A DNA stretch of 64,000 bases from UBA10649 sp963749905 (GTDB taxonomy: Bacteria; Actinomycetota; Actinomycetes; S36-B12). A model generated the notes under the pieces. It worked only from the letters and a program-made list of their open reading frames with translations, ran no database searches and was not told where the DNA came from. Position 1 is the first letter of the stretch. Each line of letters starts with the position of its first letter. The stretch lies in contig CAVVOF010000004.1 of the NCBI GenBank assembly GCA_963749905.1, positions 558,001 to 622,000 of the forward strand, read 5' to 3'. Positions 1 through 8,460 of this stretch are shown here, one piece after another. The translations under genes were made by a program, and so were the position numbers.

Positions 1-1366
1 CGGGGGTGACGACAGCGCCGCCGCGAGGGACCACGAGCGCCGTGACTGCCTCGCCCGTCGCGTCGTCCGGGACGCCCACCACGGCTGCCTCGGCAACGCC
101 GGGCATGTCGTCGATGACGATCTCGATCTCGCGGGGGTACACGTTGAAGCCGTTGACGAGGATCACCTCGCGCCGGCGATCCACCAGGTGCAGGTCGTGG
201 TCCTCGTCGAGATACGCGACGTCGCCGGAGTGGAACCAGCCTTCGTCGTCGGGACCGCCGGCACCGTCCGGCCAGTACCCGTCGAAGACGGACGGGCCAC
301 GCACCCACAGCTCGCCGGGATCGCCCTCGTCGACCTCACTGCCGTCCTCGTCGGTGATCCGCACCTCGAGCCCCGGCAGCGGCTGGCCGACCGACCCCGC
401 CTTCGGCTCCCCGGACACCAGCGTGGTGGACACCACCGGCCCGGTCTCGGTCATGCCGTAGCCCTCGTAGATGCGCAGTCCGGTCAGCTCCGCGAACTTC
501 TCGAACACGCGCGGCGGCAACGGGGCGCCGCCGCTCGACAGCAGCCGAACGGAGGCCATCGCCTCGCGCAGGCCCGGCGTCTGGCACCACGCGTGGTACA
601 TCGCCGGTGCGCCCGCGACCGTCGTGACCTGCTGCTTCACGATCAGCGCCAGGGACTCCATGGGGTCGAAGCGGTCACTCAGCACGATGGTGGCACCCGC
701 GGCCACGGCCAGGCCCAGCGCCGTGTTGAGCCCATACACGTGGAACATCGGCAGTACGACGAGCACGACGTCGCCGTCGACGACGGCCGGCGGCTCGGTC
801 AGGGACAGCAGCATCTCGACGTTGGAGCGCAGCGCGCCGTGGCTGAGCCTGGCGCCCTTGGGCCGCCCGCTCGTGCCAGCGGTGAACAGCAGCAGCGCCA
901 GGGCGTCCGGCGGGGTGCTCACCTCCGCGAGCACGGTGCCGGCGCCGACGGCCATGATCCCGGACCACTCCGGACCGCCGATCTCGACGATCTCGCAGCC
1001 CGGCAGCGCCGCCGCGGCCTCCTCCCCCACCCGACGCGTCTCGGCCTGCACGAGCAGCAGGCGCGTCGCCGAGTCGGCGAGGAGCACGGCGACCTCGGGG
1101 CTGGTGTACGCGGGATTCATCGGCACTGAGACCAGGCCCGCTCGGGCCGCTCCGTAGTACGCGATCACGAACTCGACGCAGTTGCCCAGCAGCATGGCCA
1201 CCCGGTCACCGGCGTGCAGTCCACGCTGGACCAGGCCGGCCGCCAGTTCGTCCGCAGACCGGTCGATCTCGGCCCAGGTGTACGAACGACCGCCCGCGAT
1301 GATGCACACCGAATCGGGGTGTCGTTGCGCCGATGCACGCAAGAACCCGGCGATGTTGGCGTTCAC
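1..1366 (-). CDS. AMP-dependent acyl-CoA synthetase/ligase (3' end outside window)
   Basis: ATP-dependent activation of a carboxylic (probably fatty) acid to an acyl-adenylate and then an acyl-CoA in the cytoplasm. The 455 visible codons read as an ANL-superfamily enzyme: the AMP-binding loop LLLFTAGTSGRPKGA, the motif YEGYGMTETGPV, the aspartate region GWFHSGDVAYLDEDH and the hinge DRRREVILVNGFNVYPREIE. The start is a GTG at 1366 with GGGGAGG about six bases upstream. The C-terminal domain with the catalytic lysine lies beyond the left edge. The next gene is divergent, 71 bases away. The substrate cannot be told from sequence. Confidence 0.9.
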   Translation of the reverse strand, partial: MNANIAGFLRASAQRHPDSVCIIAGGRSYTWAEIDRSADELAAGLVQRGLHAGDRVAMLLGNCVEFVIAYYGAARAGLVSVPMNPAYTSPEVAVLLADSATRLLLVQAETRRVGEEAAAALPGCEIVEIGGPEWSGIMAVGAGTVLAEVSTPPDALALLLFTAGTSGRPKGARLSHGALRSNVEMLLSLTEPPAVVDGDVVLVVLPMFHVYGLNTALGLAVAAGATIVLSDRFDPMESLALIVKQQVTTVAGAPAMYHAWCQTPGLREAMASVRLLSSGGAPLPPRVFEKFAELTGLRIYEGYGMTETGPVVSTTLVSGEPKAGSVGQPLPGLEVRITDEDGSEVDEGDPGELWVRGPSVFDGYWPDGAGGPDDEGWFHSGDVAYLDEDHDLHLVDRRREVILVNGFNVYPREIEIVIDDMPGVAEAAVVGVPDDATGEAVTALVVPRGGAVVTP

Positions 1367-1437
1367 GTCGGCCTCCCCTGACGATGCCCTCGGTTGAGTC
1401 TCGCACACGGTCCGCCCGGGCTGGGTACTGTCGTCCC

Positions 1438-2331
1438 GTGAACGAGCCCAGCGGCACCGCCCCCCGCAGCAACGACGTGCTCTCCAGGTACCGCCAGGCC
1501 GGTCAGGCATCGGCCGAGCGAGCCATGACCCCGGCGTCCCTGGGGGGCGTGGCAGCCACCAGCGCGGCGTTCTTCGACGTCGACAACACCATCATGCGCG
1601 GCGCGAGCATGTTCCACTTCGCGGTCGGCCTGGCCAGGCGGCAGTACTTCAGCGGACGCGAGATCCTCGGCTTCGGCGTCAAGCAGCTCAAGTTCGTGAT
1701 GAGCGGCTCGGAGGACCTCGAGGACATGGCATCCGCCACCGAGGCCGCCCTGTCCTTCGTCGAGGGCCGCGAGGTCGCCGAGCTGGAGCGCCTCGGTGAA
1801 GAGGTCTTCGACGACATCATGGTCGACAAGCTCATCCCCGGGACGCTGGCGATCGCGCAGGGGCACCTCGACGCCGGCCAGCAGGTGTGGCTGGTCACCG
1901 CGACGCCCGTCGAGCTGGCGACGGTGATCGCGAAGCGACTGGGCCTGACCGGTGCCCTCGGCACGGTGGCCGAGGTCCGCAACGGCGTGTACACCGGCCA
2001 CCTCGACGGTCCCCCGTTGCACGGCCTGGCCAAGGCGGAGGCCATCAAGGCGATCGCGGAGCGCGAGGGGCTCGACCTCGAGCGCTCGTCCGCCTACTCG
2101 GACTCCGCGAACGACATCCCGATGCTGTCGATGGTCGGCACGCCGGTGGCCGTCAACCCCGATGCTGCGCTGCGCGCGCACGCCCGCGAGAACGGCTGGA
2201 CGATCCGCGACTTCCGCCGGCGGGAGCAGGTCAAGCGGGTGGCGCTGCCCGCCGCATCCGGTGCGGGCGGCATCGCCGTCGGCATGGTGATCGGCTACGC
2301 GCTGGCCCGCAGCCGCTCGTCCCTTCGCTGA
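1438..2331 (+). CDS. HAD-IB family phosphatase (SerB-like), C-terminal membrane segment
   Basis: Phosphoserine-phosphatase-like HAD hydrolase of about 297 residues. The nucleophile motif FFDVDNT is near residue 45, a threonine motif follows in LVTATPVE, and the Mg-binding YSDSANDIPML comes late. The C-terminus has a glycine/alanine-rich hydrophobic stretch (GAGGIAVGMVIGYALA), so it may be membrane-tethered. The GTG start at 1438 is chosen because it leaves a short leader before the HAD domain; the ATG at 1525 is an alternative. The M. tuberculosis relative (SerB1, Rv0505c) also lies near an acyltransferase and an epimerase gene. True substrate unknown; L-phosphoserine is only one possibility. 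Confidence 0.85.
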   Translation: MNEPSGTAPRSNDVLSRYRQAGQASAERAMTPASLGGVAATSAAFFDVDNTIMRGASMFHFAVGLARRQYFSGREILGFGVKQLKFVMSGSEDLEDMASATEAALSFVEGREVAELERLGEEVFDDIMVDKLIPGTLAIAQGHLDAGQQVWLVTATPVELATVIAKRLGLTGALGTVAEVRNGVYTGHLDGPPLHGLAKAEAIKAIAEREGLDLERSSAYSDSANDIPMLSMVGTPVAVNPDAALRAHARENGWTIRDFRRREQVKRVALPAASGAGGIAVGMVIGYALARSRSSLR

Positions 2332-2337
2332 TCGGGA

Positions 2338-3333
2338 TCAGCCGAAGACGGACGGTCGACGCACCAGCAGCCGGTAGAGCGACTGCTGGATCCGCTCCCG
2401 CACCTGGTCCGTCAGGTCGAACACCACCATCGGGTCGTCCGCCGAGCCCTCGGGGAACCCGTCCGTCGGGATCGGCTCGCCGAAGTGGATCAGCCACTTG
2501 CTGGGCAGCGGGACCATGCCCAGCGGGCCGAGCCACGGGAACGTCGGCGTGATCGGGAAGTACGGCAGCCCGAAGATGCGCGCGACGGTCTTCGCGTTGC
2601 CGATCATCGGGTAGGTCTCCTCGGCGCCCACGATGGCGGTCGGGATGATCGGGGCACCGGTACGCAGCGCGGCCGCCACGAACCCGCCGCGGCCGAAGCG
2701 CTGCAGCTTGTAGCGCTGGGAGAACGGCTTGCCGATCCCCTTGAACCCCTCGGGCCAGACACCGACCAGCTCGCCGGCCGCGAGCAGCCGCTCGGCATCG
2801 GGGTGGCAGGCCAGCGTGTGGCCCGCCTTGCGCGCGATCTCGCCGACGAACGGGGTCTGGAAGACCAGATTGGCCCCCAGCATCCGCAGGTGCCGGTGGG
2901 CCGGATGCTCGTCGTGCAGCGCCACCTGGGTCATGATCGAGTCGAATGCCAGCACGCCGGAGTGGTTCGCCACCACCAGGGCGGCCGACTCGGACGGGAC
3001 GTTCTCGAGACCGGACGCCTCCACCCGGAACCACGACTTGTACAACGGGCGCACCACGTTCAGCAGCACGCGATCGGTCAGCACCGGGTCGAAGCCGAAG
3101 TCATCCACCGCATAGTCGCCGTTCATGCGCTCGCGCACGAACTCGAGCAGGCCTTCGCCCTCAGTCGGGATGTCCGCGTCGGCAATGACCTCCGGCGGGG
3201 CCGGCGGCACGGGAGCCGCGAGCTTGCGCACCTTGGGCCGCGGAGCCTCCGCCGGCTCCGGCGCTGGCCCGGTGTTGCCGACGAGACGAGCCGCCTTCGA
3301 CGGGCTCAGGCGGATGATCTCTGCGTCAGCCAA
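2338..3333 (-). CDS. PlsC-type lysophospholipid acyltransferase
   Basis: Predicted 1-acylglycerol-phosphate-type acyltransferase of about 331 residues for phospholipid synthesis at the membrane. The core reads VVANHSGVLAFDSIM, with the Asp seven residues after the catalytic His rather than five as in the classic HX4D, followed by VWPEGFKGIGKP in place of the usual EGTR block. The start is a TTG at 3333 inside the end of the epimerase gene (overlap of eight bases), preceded by AAGGAGGAGG, so the pair is translationally coupled. The N-terminus is proline-rich. It is related to M. tuberculosis Rv0502, which has the same epimerase neighbour. Confidence 0.85.
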   Translation of the reverse strand: MADAEIIRLSPSKAARLVGNTGPAPEPAEAPRPKVRKLAAPVPPAPPEVIADADIPTEGEGLLEFVRERMNGDYAVDDFGFDPVLTDRVLLNVVRPLYKSWFRVEASGLENVPSESAALVVANHSGVLAFDSIMTQVALHDEHPAHRHLRMLGANLVFQTPFVGEIARKAGHTLACHPDAERLLAAGELVGVWPEGFKGIGKPFSQRYKLQRFGRGGFVAAALRTGAPIIPTAIVGAEETYPMIGNAKTVARIFGLPYFPITPTFPWLGPLGMVPLPSKWLIHFGEPIPTDGFPEGSADDPMVVFDLTDQVRERIQQSLYRLLVRRPSVFG

Positions 3334-4300
3334 CGCCGACCTCCTCCTTCCGGTCCCGGCTGCCCTGCAGGAAGTCGTCCAGCGCCCGCGAGGTGCTGAA
3401 CTCGGGCGCGAAACCGAGCCTCTCACGCATTGCCGTGGTGTCCAGCGCCCTGCCGTACTTCAGGTAGCGGACGCCCTCCGGCGACAGGTCGACCACACCG
3501 CGCGGGGCCAAGGCTCGCCCCACCGAGGGCAGCAGCGGGGCCAGGACCGGCAGCACCGGACGGCCGGCCCGCCGCAGGGCCTGGGACAGCAGCAGGACGC
3601 CGTCGCCGGCCACGTTGAACGTGCCGGGTTCGCGGCGCAGGACTCCTTCGCGGATCGCCGCCAGGGCATCGTCCTCGTGCACGAACTGCAGCCGCGGGTC
3701 GAAGCCGAGGGCCGTCGGCACCAGCGGCAGGGAGAGGTAGGCGGTCATGCCCGTCTCGACCACGGGGCCGATCACGTTCGCGAGGCGGAGGGTGGTGACC
3801 GACACGTCCGGTCGACGCCGCGAGAAGCCACGGACATAGGACTCGACCTCGACCGAGTCCTTCGGCCAGCCGGACGACGGGACGTGCCGGGGCTCCATGT
3901 CCTCGGCGAACTTCGCCGGGTCCTTGGGCCCGCTCCCGTAGACGGCGGCCGTCGACTTCACCACCAAGGACTCGACGCTCGGGGTCCGCTGGCACGCGGA
4001 CAGCAACTGCATCGTCCCGATGACGTTGATCTCCTTCATGGTCGCCCGTCCGCCCGCCTGCCGCGGAGTGGCGATGACGCCCATGTGCACGACCGTGTCG
4101 ACGCGCGCCTCACCCATGACCTTGGCGATGACCGGGTTGCGGATGTCCGCACGCACCACCTGTACGCCAGGAGGAGGAGAGTCAGGAGCCACCACGTCGA
4201 CTCCGATCACGGAGTCGACATCGGGATCCTGCGCGAGCAGAGCGGCCATCCGGCCGCCGAGGTACCGGGACACCCCCGTGACGAGCACGGTCCGTCCCAT
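3326..4300 (-). CDS. NAD-dependent epimerase/dehydratase (extended SDR)
   Basis: 324-residue nucleotide-sugar-epimerase-like protein with an N-terminal Rossmann motif VTGVSRYLGG. It resembles the GalE2 group next to proC in mycobacteria. The classic YxxxK catalytic pair is not obvious (only SSGWPKDSVEVESYV is near the expected place), so epimerase activity is uncertain. The start ATG at 4300 follows GAGGAGGAC. It lies 34 bases downstream of the bS22 gene and overlaps the acyltransferase start, which suggests one transcript and a possible role in lipid or envelope metabolism. Confidence 0.85.
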   Translation of the reverse strand: MGRTVLVTGVSRYLGGRMAALLAQDPDVDSVIGVDVVAPDSPPPGVQVVRADIRNPVIAKVMGEARVDTVVHMGVIATPRQAGGRATMKEINVIGTMQLLSACQRTPSVESLVVKSTAAVYGSGPKDPAKFAEDMEPRHVPSSGWPKDSVEVESYVRGFSRRRPDVSVTTLRLANVIGPVVETGMTAYLSLPLVPTALGFDPRLQFVHEDDALAAIREGVLRREPGTFNVAGDGVLLLSQALRRAGRPVLPVLAPLLPSVGRALAPRGVVDLSPEGVRYLKYGRALDTTAMRERLGFAPEFSTSRALDDFLQGSRDRKEEVGVG

Positions 4301-4334
4301 GTCGTCCTCCTCGCGGAGCCGGCCGGGGCTCCGG

Positions 4335-4433
4335 CTACTTCTTGTTGCGGCGCTGGACCCTGGTACGGCGCAGGAGCTTGCGGTGCTTCTTCTTAGCCAT
4401 CCGCTTGCGCCGCTTCTTGATCACAGAGCCCAT
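4335..4433 (-). CDS. 30S ribosomal protein bS22 (AURKAIP1/COX24 domain)
   Basis: Very small, strongly basic protein of 32 residues that begins MGSVIKKRRKRMAKKKHRK and ends RVQRRNKK. This matches bS22, first seen in mycobacterial ribosome structures, a mini-protein of the small subunit related to the mitochondrial AURKAIP1/COX24 domain. It lies between the small HTH gene and the epimerase gene, the same order as Rv0500A-Rv0500B-Rv0501 in M. tuberculosis. No strong Shine-Dalgarno is visible before the ATG at 4433. Confidence 0.93.
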   Translation of the reverse strand: MGSVIKKRRKRMAKKKHRKLLRRTRVQRRNKK

Positions 4434-4509
4434 CAAAGATCCCTATCTGTAAGTCTTGGGGTGCACAGCCTACCTACGGCCCGGATCGGGCCGTGGTGGA
4501 GGTGTGCGA

Positions 4510-4716
4510 TCAGGCGGTCTCGACGAACGAGTCCCGCAGATAGTCGTGCACGGCCTGCTCGGGAACACGGAAGGAACGTCCCACGCGGACGGCGGGCAGT
4601 TCACCGTTGTGCACGAGGCGGTACACGGTCATCTTGGACACGCGCATCATCGCCGCCACCTCGGCCACGGTCAGGAACCGCACCTCAGAGAACGCCCGAT
4701 CGGGGGTCGCTGACAT
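4510..4716 (-). CDS. Small helix-turn-helix DNA-binding protein (excisionase/MerR-like)
   Basis: 68-residue single-domain DNA-binding protein of the HTH_17/excisionase family. Residues 15 to 60 contain LTVAEVAAMMRVSKMTVYRL and the wing-like VRVGRSFRVPEQAVHDYL. It corresponds by position and sequence type to Rv0500A of M. tuberculosis, between proC and the bS22 gene. The start at 4716 (MSATPDRAF) is preferred; a longer reading frame exists upstream to 4767. Similar in size to BldC of Streptomyces but lacking its sequence signature. Target genes unknown. Confidence 0.85.
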   Translation of the reverse strand: MSATPDRAFSEVRFLTVAEVAAMMRVSKMTVYRLVHNGELPAVRVGRSFRVPEQAVHDYLRDSFVETA

Positions 4717-4878
4717 CTCACACCGAACTTTCTGCCCCAGCCGCACCGGCTTCCCCTCCGGTGACACACGACTCGCAAGCCCTCGCAGACTAGTGGCCCG
4801 TGGGGTGTTTGGGAAAGTTGATTGCCGAAATCGATGGCCACGGATCTCGATCCCCAGGGGCGGACGCGCCCTCGAGCC

Positions 4879-6075
4879 CTAGAACCACAGCCCGGGCTCG
4901 GCTGTCAGCCCGTAGTGCGGGAACACCGCCTCCCGGGTGGCCAGGATGGCCGCATCCACCGAGTCCGCCGGGTCGAAGCCCTGCTCGAAGGGGCGGGGCC
5001 ACGGCTCGCGCCCATCCGTCATCCGGCCCGGCACCTGGCGGCCGAGCGCCTCGAGGACGAAGTCATGGAAGGCGACCGGCACCTCGGTGGTGGGGTCGAG
5101 CGGTCGCCCGGTCGCCTCGGCGATCAGGTGCGTCCACGCACGCGGCACCACGTCGACCCACTCGTAGCCGCCTCCGCCGAGGGCCAGCCAGCGCCCGCCG
5201 GCGTACCGGTGCGCCCAGCGGTGCAACGCCTCGAACGCCATCCGCTGGCCGTCGAGGGACACCAGCAGGTGCGCGAGCGGATCCTCGAAGTGGGTGTCGA
5301 CGCCCTGCTGGGTCACCAGCACCTGCGGACGGAAGGCCTCCAGCAGGTCCGGGGCGACTCCGTGCAGCGCCCGCAGCCAGCCCTGGTCGCCCGTGCCGGC
5401 GGGCAGCGCAACGTTGACGGCCGTACCCGGGGCCTTCGGTCCTCCGGTCTCCGTGGGCCAGCCGCTGCCAGGGAACAGTGATGCTGGACTCTCGTGCACC
5501 GAGATCGTCAGCACCCGCGGGTCGTCCCAGAACATCGCCTGGACCCCGTCGCCGTGATGGACGTCGACGTCCACATACGCGATCCGCTCGACGCCCTGGT
5601 CGAGCAACCAGGCGATGGCCACGCCGATGTCGTTGTAGATGCAGAAGCCCTCGGCCATGCCCGGCATCGCATGATGCAGGCCGCCGGCCAGGTTGACGAC
5701 ATGCTCGACCTCGCCCGAGTGGATCGCGCGGGCACCGAGCAGGCTGGCACCGGCCACCCGCGCCGCGGCCCGGTGCATCTCCGGGAAGACCGGGTCGTCG
5801 GACGTGCCGAGCCCCCGCGCCTCGTCGTAGAAGTGCGGATCCGTCGACGCCCGGCGCACCGCGTCGACGTACCCGGCCTCGTGCACGCGCAGGAGTTCCG
5901 CATCCTCCACCGGCTCGACCGGAGTCAGCAGGCTGACGTGGCCCGGCGAGAGCAGCCCGAGCTCGGCCGCCAGTCGCATCGCGAGCTGGACCCGGATGGG
6001 CGCCAGCGGGTGTCCCGGGCCGAAGTCGTACTCGGCCAGGCGGTCGTCCCAGACCACGCCCACCCGGTCGCTCAT
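4879..6075 (-). CDS. acuC: AcuC-like class I histone-deacetylase-family protein
   Basis: 398-residue zinc-dependent amidohydrolase fold, related to the acetoin utilisation protein AcuC that deacetylates lysine on acetyl-CoA synthetase in Bacillus. Visible active-site blocks are LAGGLHHAMPGMAEGFCIYN, the metal and charge-relay DVDVHHGDGV, VTQQGVDTH and the C-terminal LGGGGYEW. Its ATG shares one base with the TGA of proC (TGATG), so it is coupled to proC. No acetoin or acsA genes are nearby, so the acetoin link is by family only; the protein may deacetylate other targets. Confidence 0.9.
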   Translation of the reverse strand: MSDRVGVVWDDRLAEYDFGPGHPLAPIRVQLAMRLAAELGLLSPGHVSLLTPVEPVEDAELLRVHEAGYVDAVRRASTDPHFYDEARGLGTSDDPVFPEMHRAAARVAGASLLGARAIHSGEVEHVVNLAGGLHHAMPGMAEGFCIYNDIGVAIAWLLDQGVERIAYVDVDVHHGDGVQAMFWDDPRVLTISVHESPASLFPGSGWPTETGGPKAPGTAVNVALPAGTGDQGWLRALHGVAPDLLEAFRPQVLVTQQGVDTHFEDPLAHLLVSLDGQRMAFEALHRWAHRYAGGRWLALGGGGYEWVDVVPRAWTHLIAEATGRPLDPTTEVPVAFHDFVLEALGRQVPGRMTDGREPWPRPFEQGFDPADSVDAAILATREAVFPHYGLTAEPGLWF

Positions 6076-6881
6076 CAGCCGCCGCCGGACAGCTCGTGGC
6101 TGCGGTCGCGGGCCGCGGTCAGGGCGGACACGACAGCGCCGCGCACGTCGCGCTCCTCGAGGCGCGCGATGGCGGCCGCAGTGGTGCCACCAGGTGAGGT
6201 GACGTTGTGCCGCAGCACCTCCGGCGCCTCGCCCGTGACCTCCATCAAGGTGGCGGCACCGAGGATGGTGTGGGTGACCATGCGCCTGGCCGTCTCCTCG
6301 CCGAGGCCCAGTTCGGTCCCGGCCGCGATCATGGCCTCGGCCAGGAAGAAGACGTACGCGGGCCCGCTCCCGGAGACGGCGGTCACGGCGTCCTGCAGGT
6401 CCTCGGGCACCAGCACCACCTGGCCCACCGAGGCCAGCAGCCGCTCGGCGAGCGCCAGGGCCTCCGTCGAGCACTGGGCACCCGCACTGATGCCGGTGAC
6501 GCCGCGGTCCACTCGCGCGGGCGTGTTCGGCATGGCTCGCACGACCTGAACGCCTGGCTTGACGGCGGCTTCGATGGTCGCGGTACGGATCCCGGCCGCG
6601 ATCGAGATGACGACGCACCCCGGCTCGATGGCCGGGCCCACGTCGGCGAGCAGCGCCGGGATGTCCTGAGGCTTGACGACGAGCACGACGACGTCGGCAC
6701 CGCTCACGGCGGCCGTCGGTTCGGCGATACCGACGCCGAGGCGTTCACGGAGCTCGTCGGCGCGCTCGGCCCGTTTCTCCGAGACGACCACGTCGGGCCG
6801 CGGCGTGACATAGCGCTGGAAGCCGCTCGCGAGCGTCTCCCCCATAACGCCGCCGCCGAGCACGGCGATCCGCATCACCAT
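6075..6881 (-). CDS. proC: Pyrroline-5-carboxylate reductase
   Basis: Last step of proline synthesis: NAD(P)H reduction of 1-pyrroline-5-carboxylate to L-proline. The 268-residue protein starts with the Rossmann motif IAVLGGGVMGETLASGF and carries the ProC signature region VSGSGPAYVFFLAEAM and the C-terminal NVTSPGGTTAAAI. The ATG at 6881 has GGGAG about five bases upstream; the ATG at 6875 is also possible. It lies 26 bases after the proline dehydrogenase gene, so enzymes making and degrading proline appear to share a transcript. Confidence 0.95.
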   Translation of the reverse strand: MVMRIAVLGGGVMGETLASGFQRYVTPRPDVVVSEKRAERADELRERLGVGIAEPTAAVSGADVVVLVVKPQDIPALLADVGPAIEPGCVVISIAAGIRTATIEAAVKPGVQVVRAMPNTPARVDRGVTGISAGAQCSTEALALAERLLASVGQVVLVPEDLQDAVTAVSGSGPAYVFFLAEAMIAAGTELGLGEETARRMVTHTILGAATLMEVTGEAPEVLRHNVTSPGGTTAAAIARLEERDVRGAVVSALTAARDRSHELSGGG

Positions 6882-6907
6882 TGATCTCCCGTCTCGTCGA
6901 AACCCGG

Positions 6908-7807
6908 CTAGCCGGGAAGGAACGAGCGCAAGGCCGCTCCGATGCCACTGGACTGCTCGGCCAAGCCTCCCACGAGCCGCTCGAACCACTGGGGGCCGTA
7001 CGGCACGTAGATGCGCACCCGTTCGCCCTCCGACAGCAGCCGATCCTGCGCCCCCTCCTGCCGGCCGAGGAAGAAGGCGAACTCGTAGGTGTGCGGCGGG
7101 CGATCGTACTTGCGGGCCAGGGCGACCACGATGTCCAGCAGTCGGGGATCGTGGGTCGCGAAGGAATGGTCGCCGGTTCCCTTGAGCAGGGCCTTGGCAC
7201 AGCGCACGTACGCCTTGTCGATCTCGATCGGCTGCTGGAAGTACTCGGGGTCACCGTGCCGGCCGCCCTTGACCAGGCGCACGCGCCGCCCGTCGAGGCG
7301 TCGGCACTCCAGTTCCGCCCCCCTGAGGGCGGACGCCAGGGTGATCCCGACCGATGTGCCGTCGGCATCGAGCTCCTCGCCCAGCCGGCGCGACGCGTCC
7401 GCGTCCGTGCCCGCGCCCAGCATGAGTGCCACGTGCTGCTCGGCGGCCCCGTCGACCACCGTCCGCAACCGGTCCCAGCCGGCGGGCCCGTCCGCGACCA
7501 TCAGGGCCTCCGGAAACACCGCGATCTCGCACACGGCCGACAGGCCAGCGAGCTCGACAGCCTCGGCCAGTCGCAGGCACTCCGCGGCCACGACCTCTGC
7601 CTCCTCCTCGGTGCTCACGTGCGGCGCGGCGCGCTCGAGGCAGACCATGTAGCCCCGATCGGCGAGGTCGGCCGCCACTGCGAGTGCGTCCTCGACGGAC
7701 TCCCCGCCGACCAGGTGCTTGACCACGTCTCGGGCCACCGGGGTACGGCTGAGCAGCGGCCCGAGGGACTCGTTGCGGGCCACCGCAGACAGCGCTTCGC
7801 GGATCAC
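6908..7807 (-). CDS. Proline dehydrogenase (PRODH, monofunctional)
   Basis: FAD-dependent oxidation of L-proline to pyrroline-5-carboxylate, feeding electrons to quinones at the membrane. The 299-residue TIM-barrel protein shows the PRODH strand motifs VRLVKGGRHG, SFATHDPRLLD, YEFAFFLGRQ and VRIYVPYGPQWFERL. The usual double arginine before the C-terminus is replaced by VGG here, a point to check. The GTG start overlaps the TGA of the TetR gene by four bases, so it is coupled to that regulator. The second step enzyme (P5C dehydrogenase) is not in the window. Confidence 0.87.
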   Translation of the reverse strand: MIREALSAVARNESLGPLLSRTPVARDVVKHLVGGESVEDALAVAADLADRGYMVCLERAAPHVSTEEEAEVVAAECLRLAEAVELAGLSAVCEIAVFPEALMVADGPAGWDRLRTVVDGAAEQHVALMLGAGTDADASRRLGEELDADGTSVGITLASALRGAELECRRLDGRRVRLVKGGRHGDPEYFQQPIEIDKAYVRCAKALLKGTGDHSFATHDPRLLDIVVALARKYDRPPHTYEFAFFLGRQEGAQDRLLSEGERVRIYVPYGPQWFERLVGGLAEQSSGIGAALRSFLPG

Positions 7808-8451
7808 TCCGACCCGGGCCTCCTCGTGGGGTCGAGCAGGGCCTGGATCGACGGTCCCACCATCGCCACGACCTCGTCGTCGGTGGCCGACGCCAGCGGC
7901 TCCACCTTCAGCAGGTAGCGAGTGGTGGCCACGCCCACCAGGTAGGACGAGATCACCGCGGCCCGCATCCGGCCGTCGGGCACGCCGATCGACTGGAGGA
8001 CACGGTCGACGACGGTGGTCGCGAAGTACTCGGAGACGAAGCGCAGCTGATCGAGGGGCGGGGACTCGCCGGGCATCGTGCGGCGGAAGGCCGCCGCGGA
8101 GGTGCTGACGCCGGAGTCCGAGCCGACCAGCCGGGCCAGATCCGAGCGGACCTGCTCGTCGCCCATCAGCGTGAGCACCATCCGGACCAGTCGCTCACCC
8201 ATGCCGTCCAGGCCGGGAGCCACCAGCTCGGGCACCGCGGCGCCGGGGTCGAAGGGCAGCCGCAGCGCCGCCGCGAGCAGCCGCTCCTTGTTCCGGTACA
8301 GCGAGGTGACCACGCCGGGAGCGACACCGGCGGCGGCCGCCACGGACTTCACGCTCGTGCCGGCGTAGCCGCGGGACGCGAACGCCAGGCGCGCCGCCTG
8401 CAGCACGGCGCCGGCGGCGTCCTGCGGGCTCACCGACGGGACGTTGACCAC
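7804..8451 (-). CDS. TetR family transcriptional regulator
   Basis: 215-residue regulator with an N-terminal HTH (ARLAFASRGYAGTSVKSVAAAAGVAP..VTSLYRNKERLL, residues 20 to 65) and a helical ligand domain. The start is GTG at 8451. It begins nine bases after the TIM-barrel gene ends and its stop overlaps the proline dehydrogenase start (GTGA), so it is probably co-transcribed with both and may control proline metabolism. The ligand is not predictable. Confidence 0.88.
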   Translation of the reverse strand: MVNVPSVSPQDAAGAVLQAARLAFASRGYAGTSVKSVAAAAGVAPGVVTSLYRNKERLLAAALRLPFDPGAAVPELVAPGLDGMGERLVRMVLTLMGDEQVRSDLARLVGSDSGVSTSAAAFRRTMPGESPPLDQLRFVSEYFATTVVDRVLQSIGVPDGRMRAAVISSYLVGVATTRYLLKVEPLASATDDEVVAMVGPSIQALLDPTRRPGSE

Positions 8452-8460
8452 GGCTCCAGA

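Noticed and set aside
4510..4716. Naming the small HTH gene bldC
   Set aside because: Same size class as BldC, but the sequence is the excisionase-like Rv0500A type and lacks BldC's own motifs.
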